Assembly (NCBI GenBank): GCA_014706385.1
Contig: JACGZH010000007.1
Location: 1,515,820 to 1,579,819 of the forward strand
Direction: 5' to 3'
Length of the DNA stretch: 64,000 nucleotides
Source of the DNA: Phaffia rhodozyma
Taxonomy: Eukaryota; Basidiomycota; Tremellomycetes; Cystofilobasidiales; Mrakiaceae
Of this stretch, positions 24,419 to 37,307 are shown piece after piece (the first letter of the stretch is position 1; every line of letters starts with the position of its first letter). Under the pieces are notes generated by a model that ran no database searches, was not told the DNA's origin, and saw only the letters and a list, made by a program, of their open reading frames with translations. Both the position numbers and the translations under genes were made by a program.

Positions 24419-27400
24419 TCAGCTCGCTCGGGCCAAAGCACCGGTTCCGTTATGGAAAATATCCTGGGTCCCCAGAAGAAATCATGAACACAAGAGAGAG
24501 CGAATCGATTCAACCCGCCATTCTCTAGTCAACAAATAAACGAAAGTGAAAGCTCACCTTGTAAATTCCTCTGAAGATCCTTGCCAGTTCTTGCCTGCTT
24601 TCGTAGAGGGGATAAAGAACCACGATGAAAGCCGCGACCTGAAGTGGAGGGCACTCGTATCAGCTTACGAGACACCAAACGAAAGACGTGGACACTTATC
24701 AGAATAAGTTACTTACGAACGACCAGGTCACACTAACGGCAACCCAAGCGGTGAAACCTTTAACAGGATATACGTATCCACTTGCAAAAAGCGGGATCGG
24801 GACGAGCTAAATTTCGACGTGCGACACAAAGTGATAAGATATAAGTGCATGATTGGGTCACACACTTGAACTGGAAGTAATACACTAGATACTTACAATA
24901 ATGAAGACCAAGAACAAAGTGACCGATGCGTAGACAGCAAACTTAAAGGCTTTGTTCAGTCCATGGAAGTCAATCTCTGGTAGTTCAACCCTCAAATCCT
25001 TCGCATTCTTCACCGTCGATATACTCTCTACCACTTTTTCATCGTTCTCTCCAAAAGACTCTTTCTCGGCATTTTCCTCAACCAACGGTTCAGAAACAAT
25101 CTCCTCGTTCTTCGAATCCATCGCTGCCACGGTGGAGTGAAGAACGATGTCATAGTTCAGCGCCCTGGTGATGTCAAAGTCGAAGTCCTCCGGGTCCACG
25201 AGGGACCAGACCAGACTGACGACCGCCCCAACTCCAAGAGCCACGCAGTTTCCTGCCAACATCGGGTAATCTTGACCAGTCGTGTCAATCGTGACTACAC
25301 CTCCATTCAGCTTCGCAGCGGTCACGAGCCAGGCAACGAGACCAAGAGCGAGACCCGCAATCGATCCGACCGTGCAACCCGTTCGGTTAGCCTTCTTCCA
25401 ACTCGTGGCTAAGGCGACTGGAACGACAGAAGATCCAATGATCGTTCCCATCACTTTTGAAAACGAGCGTAGACACAACATGGCAAACGATAAGAACACG
25501 ATGATCTTGCTATGTTAAGACTTCCGCGGATAGTCAAGCAAATTCACACTCACATTCGTACAAGTAGCCTGTGTAGCGATTTTGTTGAAATATTAGCAAC
25601 TATTTTTTCTCCTCAAGCAAACATCAAAAACGAAGAGAACAAGACTACTCACCCATAGAAATACCAATGTAGTAAAAAGCGACACCAAGTACACCCATCA
25701 TGATAGCCGCAAATGCGACCATCGCCTGTGAGAACCTAAGGATCTGCGCCTCATTGGCATTCTTGTTAATGTGACGTTTATAAATGTCGTATGTCAGGAC
25801 AGAAGAAACAGCAACCAATTCTCCAGCAGTAGCGGATGTGACGGCAAGCTGAAAGGATATAGGCACAAGATGTATGAGATCAGTACTGTTCCAGAAGAGC
25901 CCAACAGGAAAGCAACTACTAAACATAAAAGAAAGAGGTTCATGACATACGAAAAGAAGGATCAACATTGCTACCGCACCTCCTTTTCCAAGTAGCGCAG
26001 CAGCGGCAGTGGGAGCAGGAAGTCCAGCAGAGACCTGGGCGGCGGTAAGAGGAACTTCAAGCGCGACCGCAGCCAATCCGAGAGTTGTCGACAGAGTAAA
26101 CGGAATGGCAAACCAGGCAAGACCACCCAATAGATACGCCTTCACAGCGGTCTGTGGGGTACTGGCGATGGCTCGTTGCCAATATGCTTGATCATTAAAG
26201 ACAGTACCAAAGTTTCCGACAATGTTGAGAACGCCGAAGATGATACCGCCCGTACTCCTCATAGTCACGTACGAGCCGCCGGCGTTTCGAGCTACCGGAG
26301 TTTTGGCGGAAACGTTCGCCAGCATCTCGTACATCTTGGCGGGCGAACCTAGATCGATCGTACGTAAATGGATGGGTATACATCAGGCCTCGCCTTTGAT
26401 TTCTTGATGTCGATCAAGAGAGCGATATCTCACCAATCTTATCAGATGTTCCATAGGTCACGAAGACAAAGAGCAAAAGAATGATATAGAGGATGGCAGT
26501 GTGGGTGTAGTCCGCGATCAACGTAGCTTTGGGTTGAATTATGACGCGTACGCAGAAAGGGTCGTTAGAATATGATGTCTCAACATTGATGAAAATGAGA
26601 AAAAGAGAGTGTGGGCAATACATACATCTCATGCCTCCAATCCAGACATAAAGAGCAACACCCAAGGGGATCAAGAAGCAAGCGGCCTGGGTCGACATTC
26701 CAGTCAAATCGCTTACGGTTGCGCTTCCTCCCAAAACAAGCATGGTCCTGAGAGAGCGAGAAAACGTAACAACTTAAGAACTGTAAGTGACGAGGAGGAA
26801 ATATTTAGAGCAAAGAATCTACTCACGAGACGATGATGTTACAAGCGAGAGCAAAAAATAAGAAGATAGAGTGGACGAAGGACCCCTTCCATCGACAACC
26901 AATGATCTATAAGAAAAAGAGAATATTTGTTTTCAGCACTTAGTCCTCTATTGAGATAGTCGGTTGATCATCTCAGTAAGAGATACCAACCTCAAGGAAG
27001 GTGTGGGCGTAGGGCGCGTTGAGCTTAAGCTTAGCAGCTAGCTGAGCAAACAGCAAAACTTGCACAGTGGCTCCAGAAGCGTACCAGTATGTGCCGGAGA
27101 TACCAAACTTGTAAGCGACAGCACTGCTCTGAAGCAGAGTGGCAGCCCACTATGTGCGACATTCCAAGACAAGATATTCATATCAGCGCGAGCAAAATAG
27201 AAAGAAGGACAAGAAAAGTTGAGTGTTTTTAAAACACGTCATGACTCACAGTCCAGGCGGAGACGATACCCTGCGCATAGATCAATGAGTCGATCGTGTA
27301 AAATCAGTGACGCCCGAAAGCTAGACGAAGAGAACAGTGAGATGTACGGACCGTAGCAATCAGTCCCGGCTTTACGGATCTAGAAGCAGATGAGAATTCT

Positions 27401-27707
27401 TCGGCACTTTCAGAGGCTGTAGACGTGTATCGCCGTTGCTGTAGGATATAAAGGATGCATGAGTACAATGAAGAGCGTTCCGCAAAGATACACTCTGAGT
27501 TGTCCGCTTACCATGAAAGTGATGCCCATCTAAGAGTTGAAACATCCAGAGATCAGTATAGTTACCCTGACTGGCGATTATGATGTGCATAATATAACAT
27601 TGAAACTATAGCTACTCGATACTTACCATGCAAGCTGAGAAGAAGAGACCCATGCCACAAACGATCCCATAGCCCACTCCTTGGGAGAGAACAGGCGTGT
27701 CAGACAT
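24419..27707 (-). CDS. DUR3: Urea active transporter Dur3 (sodium:solute symporter family)
   Basis: Dur3 imports urea, and in some fungi polyamines, across the plasma membrane. The ATG at 27705-27707 gives [20 protein letters not shown], and many short introns follow. Exons read [20 protein letters not shown] (the conserved loop after the first helix), [44 protein letters not shown] and [20 protein letters not shown]. Later come [20 protein letters not shown] near 26200 and [33 protein letters not shown] near 25790. The last exon reads [14 protein letters not shown], stop at 24419-24421. The hydrophobic segments and motif order match the SSS family Dur3 branch. It lies about 8 kb from a nitrilase gene, another nitrogen-release enzyme; a link is only suggestive. 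Confidence 0.9.
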
Positions 27708-27927
27708 TCAAAGAACTGATGAAAGGAGAAGAAGGTAAGAATAGAAGGAGAGACAAGATCTAGTTCGGAAAGTAAAGAGAAAAGCTATCCAGATGTAAAG
27801 CTGACCGAAGCAACCCTTCTTGTAAGAAATCAGCCCATTGAATGGATAAGACTGAGCTTCCTCCAAATATCGAAAAAGCATGAAGAAAAGAAGTGACCAC
27901 ATTGATACAATGCTAAAAAGTGGTAGA

Positions 27928-27943
27928 GATAAGAATTGATAAG
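27928..27943 (+). promoter_or_regulatory. Paired GATAAG motifs upstream of DUR3
   Basis: GATAAG occurs at 27928-27933 and 27938-27943, about 220 bp upstream of the DUR3 start. Fungal nitrogen-regulatory GATA factors (AreA, Gat1, Gln3) bind such sites in pairs and control urea permeases. The rest of 27944-28544 shows further GATA cores but no gene. Confidence 0.5.
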
Positions 27944-28544
27944 GGAAGCTTCGACTGCGCGATAGTTAAAATCAAATCAATCCAAAGCAACGCCTGCTTA
28001 AACCGAGGATTTCCTAACGTAAGCAAAGTGGCTTATGGTCTCGTGAGCATATGCGATAGACACGGACTACTGAGATAGGCCAACCGTTTGAGCATGAAAG
28101 ATACAGATGATAAAAACAGGATGATAACAACAGGATAGAAGGTAGAGGAAGATCAAGACCTGCAAGGCAGAATAAGACTTTTTTTTCATTGATTTAAAAA
28201 TCAGAGCGAACCTTCAGTTTGAGCCACATCGAACGCCCCGAGGTGGATCGTTCGGATCGATGGTCTCGACAATAGTTCATGAGCATCTCTCGCTCAAAAA
28301 TCCTTTGAAGAATGGGCCTATTAACTGAACATAGCATGTAATGAATGGGTCGATGGATCGATGTCTGGGGCAATGGACAACGGACTGATAGAACACGAAG
28401 ACAGTGATGCGTCGTGAGATGAACTGCACGTTCTTGTTTTTTGAGCTGTAAATTCGTGTTTCTTCCTTCAGATCCTTTCTCATTCAGATCTGCCAGTCTC
28501 GACGGTCTTCACGCTGCTCTCACCTCGCATTCTCGGGGGTTCTC

Positions 28545-28925
28545 TTGGCTTCTCCCGTTCTTTACCGTCCGACGCAGAAACGTCTCCACTGGGGTGCGCA
28601 CATCAGCCAAAAGCAAGTGTACCACAAGCTGGCACTTCGTTTATCACAACGACGTCCACGTATTTTTCTGGCCTTCGGGGACGGCGTATTCCCATCGTCT
28701 TCTCGTGGGAATGATCCTGGCCCGGTAAAGGTGCTGTTGGCCAAGCCGAGAGCCCCTCCGCTGCTCCAGCTTCGTAACGTCCGGGGGTACTGGATGTCGA
28801 GGGCGTGCTTCAAGTGCCATGGCGAGTTCTCTGGAAGAAGCAAAACGTGGGCGCTGAAAGAGTGTCGAAGCATCTGTCGAGTAAATCGCGTTCTTCTTAA
28901 TTCTCAAGCTAGTTTCTCAGAATGA
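28545..28925 (+). pseudogene. Possible TnpB/Fanzor-like zinc-ribbon remnant
   Basis: An open frame of 126 codons has the layout of the C-terminus of TnpB/Fanzor-type proteins. IFLAFGDGVFPSSSRGNDPG and PVKVLL are followed by MSRACFKCHG (a CxxC knuckle), then KECRSICRVNR where intact members read CxxC and NRD. The expected Asp after NR is replaced by Val, no long upstream frame carries the rest of the protein, and no inverted termini are seen. It reads as a degraded piece of a mobile-element gene. The similarity is from memory of the family and could be chance. Confidence 0.35.
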
Positions 28926-30314
28926 TGTCTCGGGATAGTGTCTCGAATATTGATCGTTTTCTCTGCTCTTTGTGCTTGCTCTCAGATTTGGTGAAATGGA
29001 AATGCCCATCTGTCTCGCACCATACTCCACCTAGCCGTTCATCAGAAAGATGAGAAGCGAGTATGCTTGTATTCGGCACTGCTACCACTGCTCCGGTCGC
29101 TAAGGCTGAGACTGTTCCATCGATGGGACGAACTAGACCCATGGCCCATGACATCTTGGTGGTCTGTGGTCTGAGGGCACTTAAGTTCGGAAGGGCCAAG
29201 TATCGACCATTATTGGTTGAAGTCGATCTCACTGGACCTAAGGCTCAAAGCTGTCAAACGTCTTACGAAGCCTTCGCTTCTGTCAAGGATTGACCTGAGC
29301 TGGCCTTCTGAAGTAAAGCTGAGATCAGAATGATCCTCTTTTCATCATCGATGGGTCTGTACTAATATTCCTTTTTCTTCTGTAATAACGGTATTTCTCT
29401 ACTCCCCTTCTCTCCTTCCTTTCTCTTCCTCCCTTAAGCTAGAATTTCATCATCTTTTCCCCTTCTTTCGTGAAATCTTCTTTTCCACTTGCCATACAAC
29501 TATTACGTCATCTATCACTGAACGGAAACCTGAGCAATTTCTATACCTTTCAATAGCCTTTTGTAGCTCAGAGTCTTCCCGCCATAACATTTCAGCAAAC
29601 GCGGTTCATAGGGGCTTCAGACTATACAATACATTCTCAGATAACAGAGACAGTAACGGTGAAAGCTGAGGGGGAAAGAAAAGGCGCGAAGGTAGAGAGA
29701 AAGATTTCACAGATAGTTGACGAGAAGAAAAGCTAACTAAGTAAGAGATAGGTACTGATGCTACACAAATCAAATATCTCCAACACCTTCTCCTCCCAAA
29801 CCTCTTCAGAACGAGAGTTGGTATTGTAGATCTCAGCCCATCACCGATCCTCGTCTGTTGTTTTCAAGGCGTCTTGTTTGCTTGGGCCATTCATTTACTT
29901 TGCCGAAACACAAAACTCTTAACTTCAAAACTTGAAAGGCGATACTTCCCGAGGAAAGCAGCCTGTTCTCCCCTCGTTCCCCTAGCCTATTCAACATCTT
30001 CATCTTCATCCGTCGAAACAAGTTCGACTATTTGCACCTGAGGGTCACCCATCCGCCTCTTGGGGACCATAGTCATGCCCCAAAGCTCAAGACAGGCGAA
30101 CAAAGTGGAAACCAAAGTCGGTTCATCATTCATGCTCTTCTGTCAACATATATCGTTCTCAAAAGCTGATAATCATAAATATTGCTCATCTGTCTGTGAT
30201 CCAGTACAATGTTACTACAGATTGTAGGCCTTCTTTCTTTCTGTTAACTTGGATAGAATTCTTTCACTCACTCTCGTCTGAATCTTCCGCTCATAACTCA
30301 ATCTGATCAGTTCC
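28926..30314. other. Long region without a supported gene
   Basis: The short frames here have no recognisable features. The 3' side (from about 30200) probably contains the promoter and first exon of the ankyrin gene. The 5' side may hold more of the decayed element. Nothing else is seen. Confidence 0.4.
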
Positions 30315-33300
30315 TGACCTAGGCCTTCATGCGGCAGCCATCTCGGGCAACTATGGCCTCGCTCACTACGCTCTTACTAACGGACAGCCAGTACGCCCAA
30401 CTTCACTTTCTTCCTTTCTCATCCTACAACCAAGGTCTCTTTAGATCGAGAGCGAAGTGCTAAGCTTCTATTATTTCCCATTAAAGGAAAATTCTGTTCT
30501 TCACGGGTTGCTTCCTCTGCATGCAGCTTGCTCGGGAGGTTCTGAGCCTGTAGTTCGATTGCTGCTCGATAGGGGGGCTGACGTCAACGCGCCAAGGTTG
30601 GTATAGCTTATTGATAACTTTCTACTACTCCGGACACTGACCGAATGTATATCCTTATGTTTTCCAACCTTAGGCTGCCTCGTAGGTACAGTAATGAAAC
30701 GAGGAAAGCACCTAGCGTAGGAGTATCTGGTAAGATTAGCTTCCTTGTAGCAGTATTTTAGTCACTTGTTGAGATGCACTGTCTAATCTGGCATCATTCA
30801 GGATCCGGCCCCCTTCATTTCGCAGCTGCAAACGGCCACTTTGAAATTGTTAAGCTACTTCTCTCCAAGGGTGCAATCTACAACAAACTCGATAAGCATG
30901 GCCTTACGCCAGAGGATCTTGCCTATGCCAACGGACATGACGATATCGTCTCTGCCCTCCGAGCCTGGGAAACTCTTCAAAACAGTATGCGGGAAAGAGA
31001 TGATTCAGATGGGACACCTGCTATAGCAGAAGAGGGCTCGTTGTTTACTCACGCTGCTCCTCGGCCGAAGTCACGGGTCGGTTCTGTTGGGAGTGTGAAG
31101 AGAGGAATCGAGAACATCGTCCACAGAAGCTCACGAAGAGCTAGCTCGGGCACTTTCACCTCGGATATACATCTACCTAACTCTCCCTCCGACCTGCTGT
31201 CCCTCCGAAACTTATCCAAATTGTCAATCACCTCTCTCTCCCCCTCTGAATCAGCTCTGTCTACCCACTCTCCTACTGACCCTCCATCCCGCCGACTAGC
31301 CACTGACCCTCCGCCGACTCCTCTGCCTGCACATATCATTCAGCCCCGTCAGCGTAGACCTTCTCTGCCATCTATCATTGAGAAGGCGGCCTTCCACGTG
31401 TCTCACTCGAAACAGCACGGGTATGATCCTACTCCGTCCATTGGTAGATCAAGATCAAAGAGATCGATTGTGTCCGATACAGATTCTCGGTCGGCCAGCA
31501 GCTCTAAAAAAACCACCAGCCATAAATCTCTCCTTCATCTTTTCTCTCATCGCTCTAGTCAGGTCGTTCCTCATGTCGAAGATGAGTTCCAGTCGGACGG
31601 TTCACAATCCTCCTTACCTTCCAATGCCCCATCTCGAACGGATGATGACAGAAGCCTGTTCAATACAATCAACGCTTTCACCAAGAAAAGTTTTCAGCCA
31701 GCATCTCCCCGGGGAGGCTCTCTTGATTTGCCCCAAGCCGCTCGAATCGATGAAGAGGATCTTGCAGAAGGCAGACACTGGATCTCAAACCCTCCCCCCT
31801 CGGCTCCGGCTGTACGAACCACATTCTTCCCATCCTCTCCTATCATCCCTCAATCTGCATCCTCTTCTTTGTCTTCCACTGCTCCGGGCATAAATTTCAG
31901 AATGGATAGGACTACGTCCCGGAGATCCAGTTTTTCCGCACCTTCGCCGGACCCTTCTGACTACGAAAGTGGCTTAGGAGAACGTTCCTGGAATCAAAAC
32001 ACCAGTGGAGGAGCTATAAAGTTCAGTGAGGCTGCCTCGAGGTCTCCATTAGGATTAGGGTGGTCCACTACAGATTTAAACCGACATTCTCATGTTGACA
32101 ATAGTTTTGCTGGATACCGTCGATCGATCTCGGGAGAGTCGGCGCCCCGTCGAGGCGATGCCAAAGGAAAAGGACGAGCTAGCTCGTACAGCGATGGAGA
32201 TAGTCAAAAATACCTTTCATCTTCTTCGGCCAATGAAGGCTCTTATTATCACGCCTCTCCAATCTCTTCCGAACCTCACTTTCACTTTGTCAAGCCAACA
32301 TCACCCTGGCTATCATTGTCCTCCCGAAACCATGAGTACGACTCCGATCGGGGAACGCCGGTCCGATCCGTCTTGGAACGGTCCTTCACAGCAAACAGTG
32401 GCTTCAGTTCGGATGGCTCTTCCCTTCGGAGAGTAGCATCAGCCAATCTCAGACGAAACTCTTTCCACGAATCATCAAAAACTTACAGCCTGTCCACAAC
32501 CAGTCTCGGCGACGCTGCTTCTGGATTCACAGCAATATCAAGCGGACCCTCTCATCATACAAGTAGGGGAGTGAAGAGCCCAAGATCAAGTTTTTATGGT
32601 CCTAAACGCCCGAAAAGTCTCACACTTACTGATTTGAGGGATGGTGACTCAGGTGTCAGGGGCTTTGAATCCCCTTTGACCTTAAATCACTCTCCAAGCT
32701 TGTCCAAAGATACCTCTGCGTCAGAAGACTATGCAGCTCCCATCATACTTGTTTCGGATACATCTACAAGAACTGGACGGCCCCGCAACATCAGCATTTC
32801 CTCAGTTTCCTCCGTTGGATCTACGAAGGGAGGGCCTACATATTCACCTTCATCCAGTGCCACAAATTTTACCAACCCGTCATTTCTCTCGTCCGGAGCA
32901 CCCAGCACCTCATCTGGAGGAGCTCCCTCTATCCCTTCCGTTCCCGAGAATCCTCTTACGTCTCCCACAGATTTCTTGCAACAACTATACACATCTAGAT
33001 CAGAAGCTTCGCTTGCCATTTCCAGAGAGGAGGCTCATCAATTGGTCGAGCAAGCGGAGAGAGCAATCCTTGCTGTGAACCGTAACTCGGTCGACGGGGC
33101 GACCGTGTCACTCTCAGCTCAGCTAGCAGCATACGGAGAGAAGCTTGCTCTGGAACGATCTCTTGCGCAAGGCGAACTGCACGAGACGCGAGATCCGAAA
33201 GAGGCTTCAGATCGTAGAGACGAGACAGTTCCTACTAGAAGCTTCAAATCCACTTTCATATCGCCATCAGGCTCGGTCACGGTTGATTCCCCACACGGAT

Positions 33301-34495
33301 CGGAGAACGAGGACCCAATCCGTTCAGGCAGAAATGACACTGATGATACTCTCAAGGCCGAGAGAATTTCTTCTGATACCGAGTTGGAGGGGTCTTCTTC
33401 ATTTGTTTCGACAAAACTGCCATCTGTTTTCACACCAGCAATTTCCAACACCATGCCAACGGCTCTGAATTCACCAGCCTCTAGTTTGAGTTCGAACTTT
33501 GTATCTCGAGCAAAGATGAGCCAACAAACAAAAGATCGAAGAGCATCCAACAAATGTAAGTAGCCACTTTGTTTGAATTTCGATCAGCAAACTAAACTAA
33601 CGGGCCGTGTTCATTGGTTTTCTGCATTGTAATGTAAGCTCACAAGAAGCAATCAGCTTCTACCCCTCTGACCCATGTCGCTTCCACCTCTCTCTCTCCG
33701 TCCTCGGTACCGGGCCTGCCCAATGTCTCCCAAATCTATGTGAATCGTGCTGAGGCTTTGCGAAAGAAAGGAATAGAGATTACATCTGCTGTCTCTTCTC
33801 CCTTGGCGTATCCAATATCCCCTTCCATCCGGAAGGGAACTAGCTCCTCAAATTCAAAACCTTTCGATGACGACAATCAAGTATGGATTATCTCTGGACA
33901 CAAACCGAGCACCTTTATCTCAACGGTGCCATCCAAGTGGGGTATACCACCAGGATCCAAATCTAACACTCGAGGACAATTGCCGTTTTCCAAGCCCTTC
34001 AATGGAAGTCCCACTAAAGATTTGAAGACCCATCGTAAATTGAGTGACTCCACAACTTCGAACAGACCTCTTTCAGGCACCGGTTCATCAGTCACGGCTG
34101 TATCGTCTATTCATCCAAATCAACTTTCTTCCAACACCCCCTCTGTATTAAAATTCGCGAGCAATCAACACCGTGGTTCGCCTCGGTCTTCGCCTCTACA
34201 CTCTCCGATTCCTTCTCCTCGTAGTACACCTCGACAATCCCCCAGGAATTCTATCTCGCTCTCTATACCTTCCGGATCAAATCGTACTTCCTCTGAGCTG
34301 ATGAGCCAAGAGAAGGATCATAAGCTAGATCAACTGAGAAGCTCTAATGATGAGGGGAACACAGTCGGCAATCGAAATGTTGGGTTGCATCATGATCTCG
34401 AAAACGATAATGGGATGGGTCTGCCCGACGGATCATCTCGAAAGAAACATGGTTGGGGGTCGCGATTCTTCGGAATAAACCGCAAGAGTTCTTAA
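30315..34495 (+). CDS. Ankyrin-repeat protein with long disordered tail
   Basis: Three ankyrin repeats are spread over small exons: VPDLGLHAAAISGNYGLAHY from about 30320, HGLLPLHAACSGGSEPVVRL and LLDRGADVNAPR at 30490-30600, and GPLHFAAANGHFEIVKLLLS with DKHGLTPEDLAYANGHDDIV at 30800-30960. A large exon of more than 2.7 kb then encodes a Ser-rich, probably disordered tail, with VKRGIENIVHRSSRR shortly after the repeats. An intron follows at about 33557-33640, and the last exon ends GSRFFGINRKSS at 34495. The first exon is not resolved. Ankyrin repeats bind proteins; the partner is unknown. The repeat block with LPRRYSNETR between repeats recalls a conserved basidiomycete family. Confidence 0.75.
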
Positions 34496-34817
34496 ACTGT
34501 TTGTTGTTCAGCATGTATTTCTCTTCAGGCTGTTGCATGATCTACCTCAACACTCCCAACAAGATAATTTTTGCATTATAAAAAAATAACATTGCCGCAC
34601 TCTTCTCGTTTTGTTTCGATCGTATATATCGATGTCCCTGCTTTAAGAAGACCTATCTTCTGATTAGCGTTAACGGCACTGATCCGAGTTCCTGACATAA
34701 ATCGACAATAATATCCAACTTGCTAAATCCTGCTTCCTTGAATCAATTCAGTTCTGAGAACAGTATGAAGTCATGAGACGATGATAGAGTAAAAAAAGAG
34801 AAGAAAAAGAAAAAGTT

Positions 34818-34911
34818 GATGAAGACGAGATTCGAACTCGCGCCACGAATGACTGCGAAACACGGTCGATAAACCTGAACACAGCGCCTTAGACCACTCG
34901 GCCACTTCACC
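34818..34911 (-). tRNA. tRNA-Leu(CAG), outside the array
   Basis: The acceptor stem is GGTGAAG with CTTCATC and discriminator A. A class II variable arm and the T-arm loop TTCGAAT are present. The anticodon CAG is at 34875-34877, and a 14-nt intron follows position 37 (34860-34873). It closely resembles the Leu(UAG) gene of the array, whose units lack Leu(CAG). Confidence 0.9.
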
Positions 34912-35484
34912 TGATGTCTTTATACAAGCAAACATAACTCGGTTTGGAAGACAAACCTTACCTCACAGTTTCAATCTTACAGACACCATGTTATTTTGTT
35001 TGATCTCAAGATGGCGATGAACATCATTCTGCAGTACAAGAGAATGTGTCATCATCGTAGTAGAAGTGCGGAGGTTCACAAGGAATAAATTCCCCGGGAT
35101 CGACAAATAGACTCATATCAGCGTCCGATTCCAAGATTGATGTAGAGCGATTGCGGTGAAGGCAAGGGATCAATACTGCTTTCCATCATGATCACTGTTG
35201 AACATCTTTAGATAGTTCGGAGGTCTTAACGCCGTCTCGGTGTTACTTTCTCCGAGCCTTCTTCTGTCCCTCCTTGTCCTCTCTCTTCAGTCTCCCTTGG
35301 CACTTTCCCTCATACAACATAGGGAACAGCCATGCTGTCTTCGTTTCCCTCAACTTCTCTTATCAGCATGGACGGACGTTGATCAACGGGTTAAAAAAAA
35401 CAGGATGTAACCTATCTTTTCCTCCATTCATTTCCCTTATCCCCTTTCTACGATAACCACTCTTTACTTTTCTCCCTATCGCAC
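34912..35484. other. Upstream region of the nitrilase gene
   Basis: A pyrimidine-rich stretch at 35240-35480 resembles a basidiomycete promoter. No gene is seen in the stretch. Confidence 0.5.
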
Positions 35485-37069
35485 ATGACTTCTTTTACTC
35501 ACACCACCACCCGCATGGCTGCAGTTCAGGCTGAGCCCGTGAGTTAATAGACCGCTCGGTAGATGTTGCGATTAATGTGCCTGACTGCGTTCCATTCCTT
35601 CATCTAATTATTTAGGTCTGGGGCGACCTTCAGGGATCTGTTCGTAAGACGGTTGCCCTCATTGAAGAGGCAGCATCCAAGGGCATCAAAGTTCTCGTCT
35701 TCCCCGAACTCTGGCTGCCTGGATATCCGTTCTGAATCTGGTTCCTTGCTCCTTCCCTGTGGGGTGACTTGTGGAAAAACTACCTTGCAAACGGCCTCAA
35801 GACAGACTCCGAAGAGATGAACACGATCCGACGAGCGTGTGCTGCGAACGACATCTGGGTGAGTAATGATTAGTCCACTCTGGACCTTACTTATATAATC
35901 ATTGACACCTTCGGAATACATAACAACCATTTCTACAGGTCCTTGTCGGTTATGCCGAGAAGAAGGGTTCAAGCATGTGGATGTCAACGAGCTGGATCAA
36001 CAACCAGGTAAGCTTCCGTGTGTTGCCCTCTGTTGTCCTATCGATCATCTTTCTAACTCTGCTTTCTCGCCTATTCATCTACTTATCTTCACTTGTCTCT
36101 GCTGGTCTCTCATGACTTCCTCTTTTCAGGGCGAGGTCGTCGGTCATCGACGCAAACTGCAGCCCACGGGTGTCGAGCGTGTCATCTTTGGCAATGCTTC
36201 GGGCGATACGGTCAACAATGTCATTGAATCTCCCTTCGGTCGTTTAGGTTCACTGCAGTGCTGGTGAGTCGTCTACTGATTAGCTGCCTATCGATAATTT
36301 TCAAGCTAAGCTAGAGTTTAATTGCACGCAACAGGGAGCATGCTCAGCCGCTACTGAAGTACCACACGGCCTCTCTCCGTATGTACAGACTTCTTCTTTG
36401 TTAGCCGAACTGCAGTAAATTGATTTCTCTTAATCTACACACACAGATGAGCAAATCCACGCTGCATCATGGCCATGTCTCTTTCCACACATGGGCCCAG
36501 AGCATTCTGGCATGTCGAAGGAGGGAACACTTGCTTTGAATCAAGCATATAGCATGGAGACTGGCGCCTTCTCGCTTGTTGCAACCTGTGTAATGACAGA
36601 GGCAGGAGCCAAGTCGATGGGTTTTACACCTGAGATGTTGGCGGTCTCGTTTCTTGCCTTGCCGGGTGGAGGTGCCAGTCGTATCATTGGACCGGACGGA
36701 AGAGTGCTTGCAGGAGCGGACCTGCCTGGTGATACTGAGACCCTTCTCACTTACGACATCGATCTGGCTGAGATCGAGGTTGCAAAGCAGCTCATGGACT
36801 GTGTAGGACACTATTCTCGACCGGATGTGTTCCGGTAAGTCGCACTGATCATTCTCTATTCTTTGTGATTGTCTGCTGATTCTGACTCTGCATATTGTAG
36901 ACTTCAAGTTGCCAACCAACACAATGCGCCGGTCCACTATCATTCTATCAATTCAAAGAATCTTCCCTTGCCGGCTCCGATTCAGGGGTTTCCAACTCTC
37001 GTTCAGAAGTCCTCCACTGAGAGTTCATTCGACTTGGTCGATGCAACTAGCTTGATGGCTGACGCATAA
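35485..37069 (+). pseudogene. Nitrilase-family gene with in-frame TGA
   Basis: Nitrilases hydrolyse nitriles to acids and ammonia with a Glu-Lys-Cys triad. The frame starts MTSFTHTTTRMAAVQAEP at 35485. All three triad blocks are present: FPELWLPGYP near 35700 (Glu), GHRRKLQPTG near 36150 (Lys) and LQCWEH, joined across the intron after 36263 (Cys). Later exons read GPEHSGMSKEGTLALNQAYS and SRIIGPDGRVLAGADLPG, and the gene ends at 37067-37069. Directly after GYPF the codon at 35733-35735 is TGA, where relatives have Trp (TGG), and the frame stays open on both sides (IWFLAPSLWGDLWKNYL). It is a one-base nonsense change, a sequencing error, or a programmed readthrough. All else looks intact, so loss would be recent. 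About five introns. Confidence 0.8.
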
Positions 37070-37307
37070 TCTGGGTACTATTCCTTCCTCACTCTATTTT
37101 GTGCTTTTCTTGTTGTAGTTTGATGTATGTACGGATTTCTTAATCACCAAAGCCATGCATACTACAGGCAGATTGCAACATAGACACTGGATTAAATAAA
37201 ATATGAATAGGGAAGATCGACGGTCATCTCGAACTGATGCCCACGCCTCGCGAGGAAACAACAGTAAAAAATGAACAAAAGAGAATGGACAAAAGAGAGT
37301 AATAAAG

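Noticed and set aside
28562..28907. Minus-strand frames opposite the zinc-ribbon remnant
   Set aside because: They lack any recognisable motif, while the plus frame carries the CxxC and GDG patterns.
31049..31339. Minus- and alternative-frame ORFs inside the ankyrin gene
   Set aside because: They are shadows of the long Ser-rich exon and show no start context or family features.
35728..35760. An intron removing the TGA in the nitrilase gene
   Set aside because: The coding frame stays open and matches family residues on both sides of the TGA, so an intron there would delete conserved sequence.
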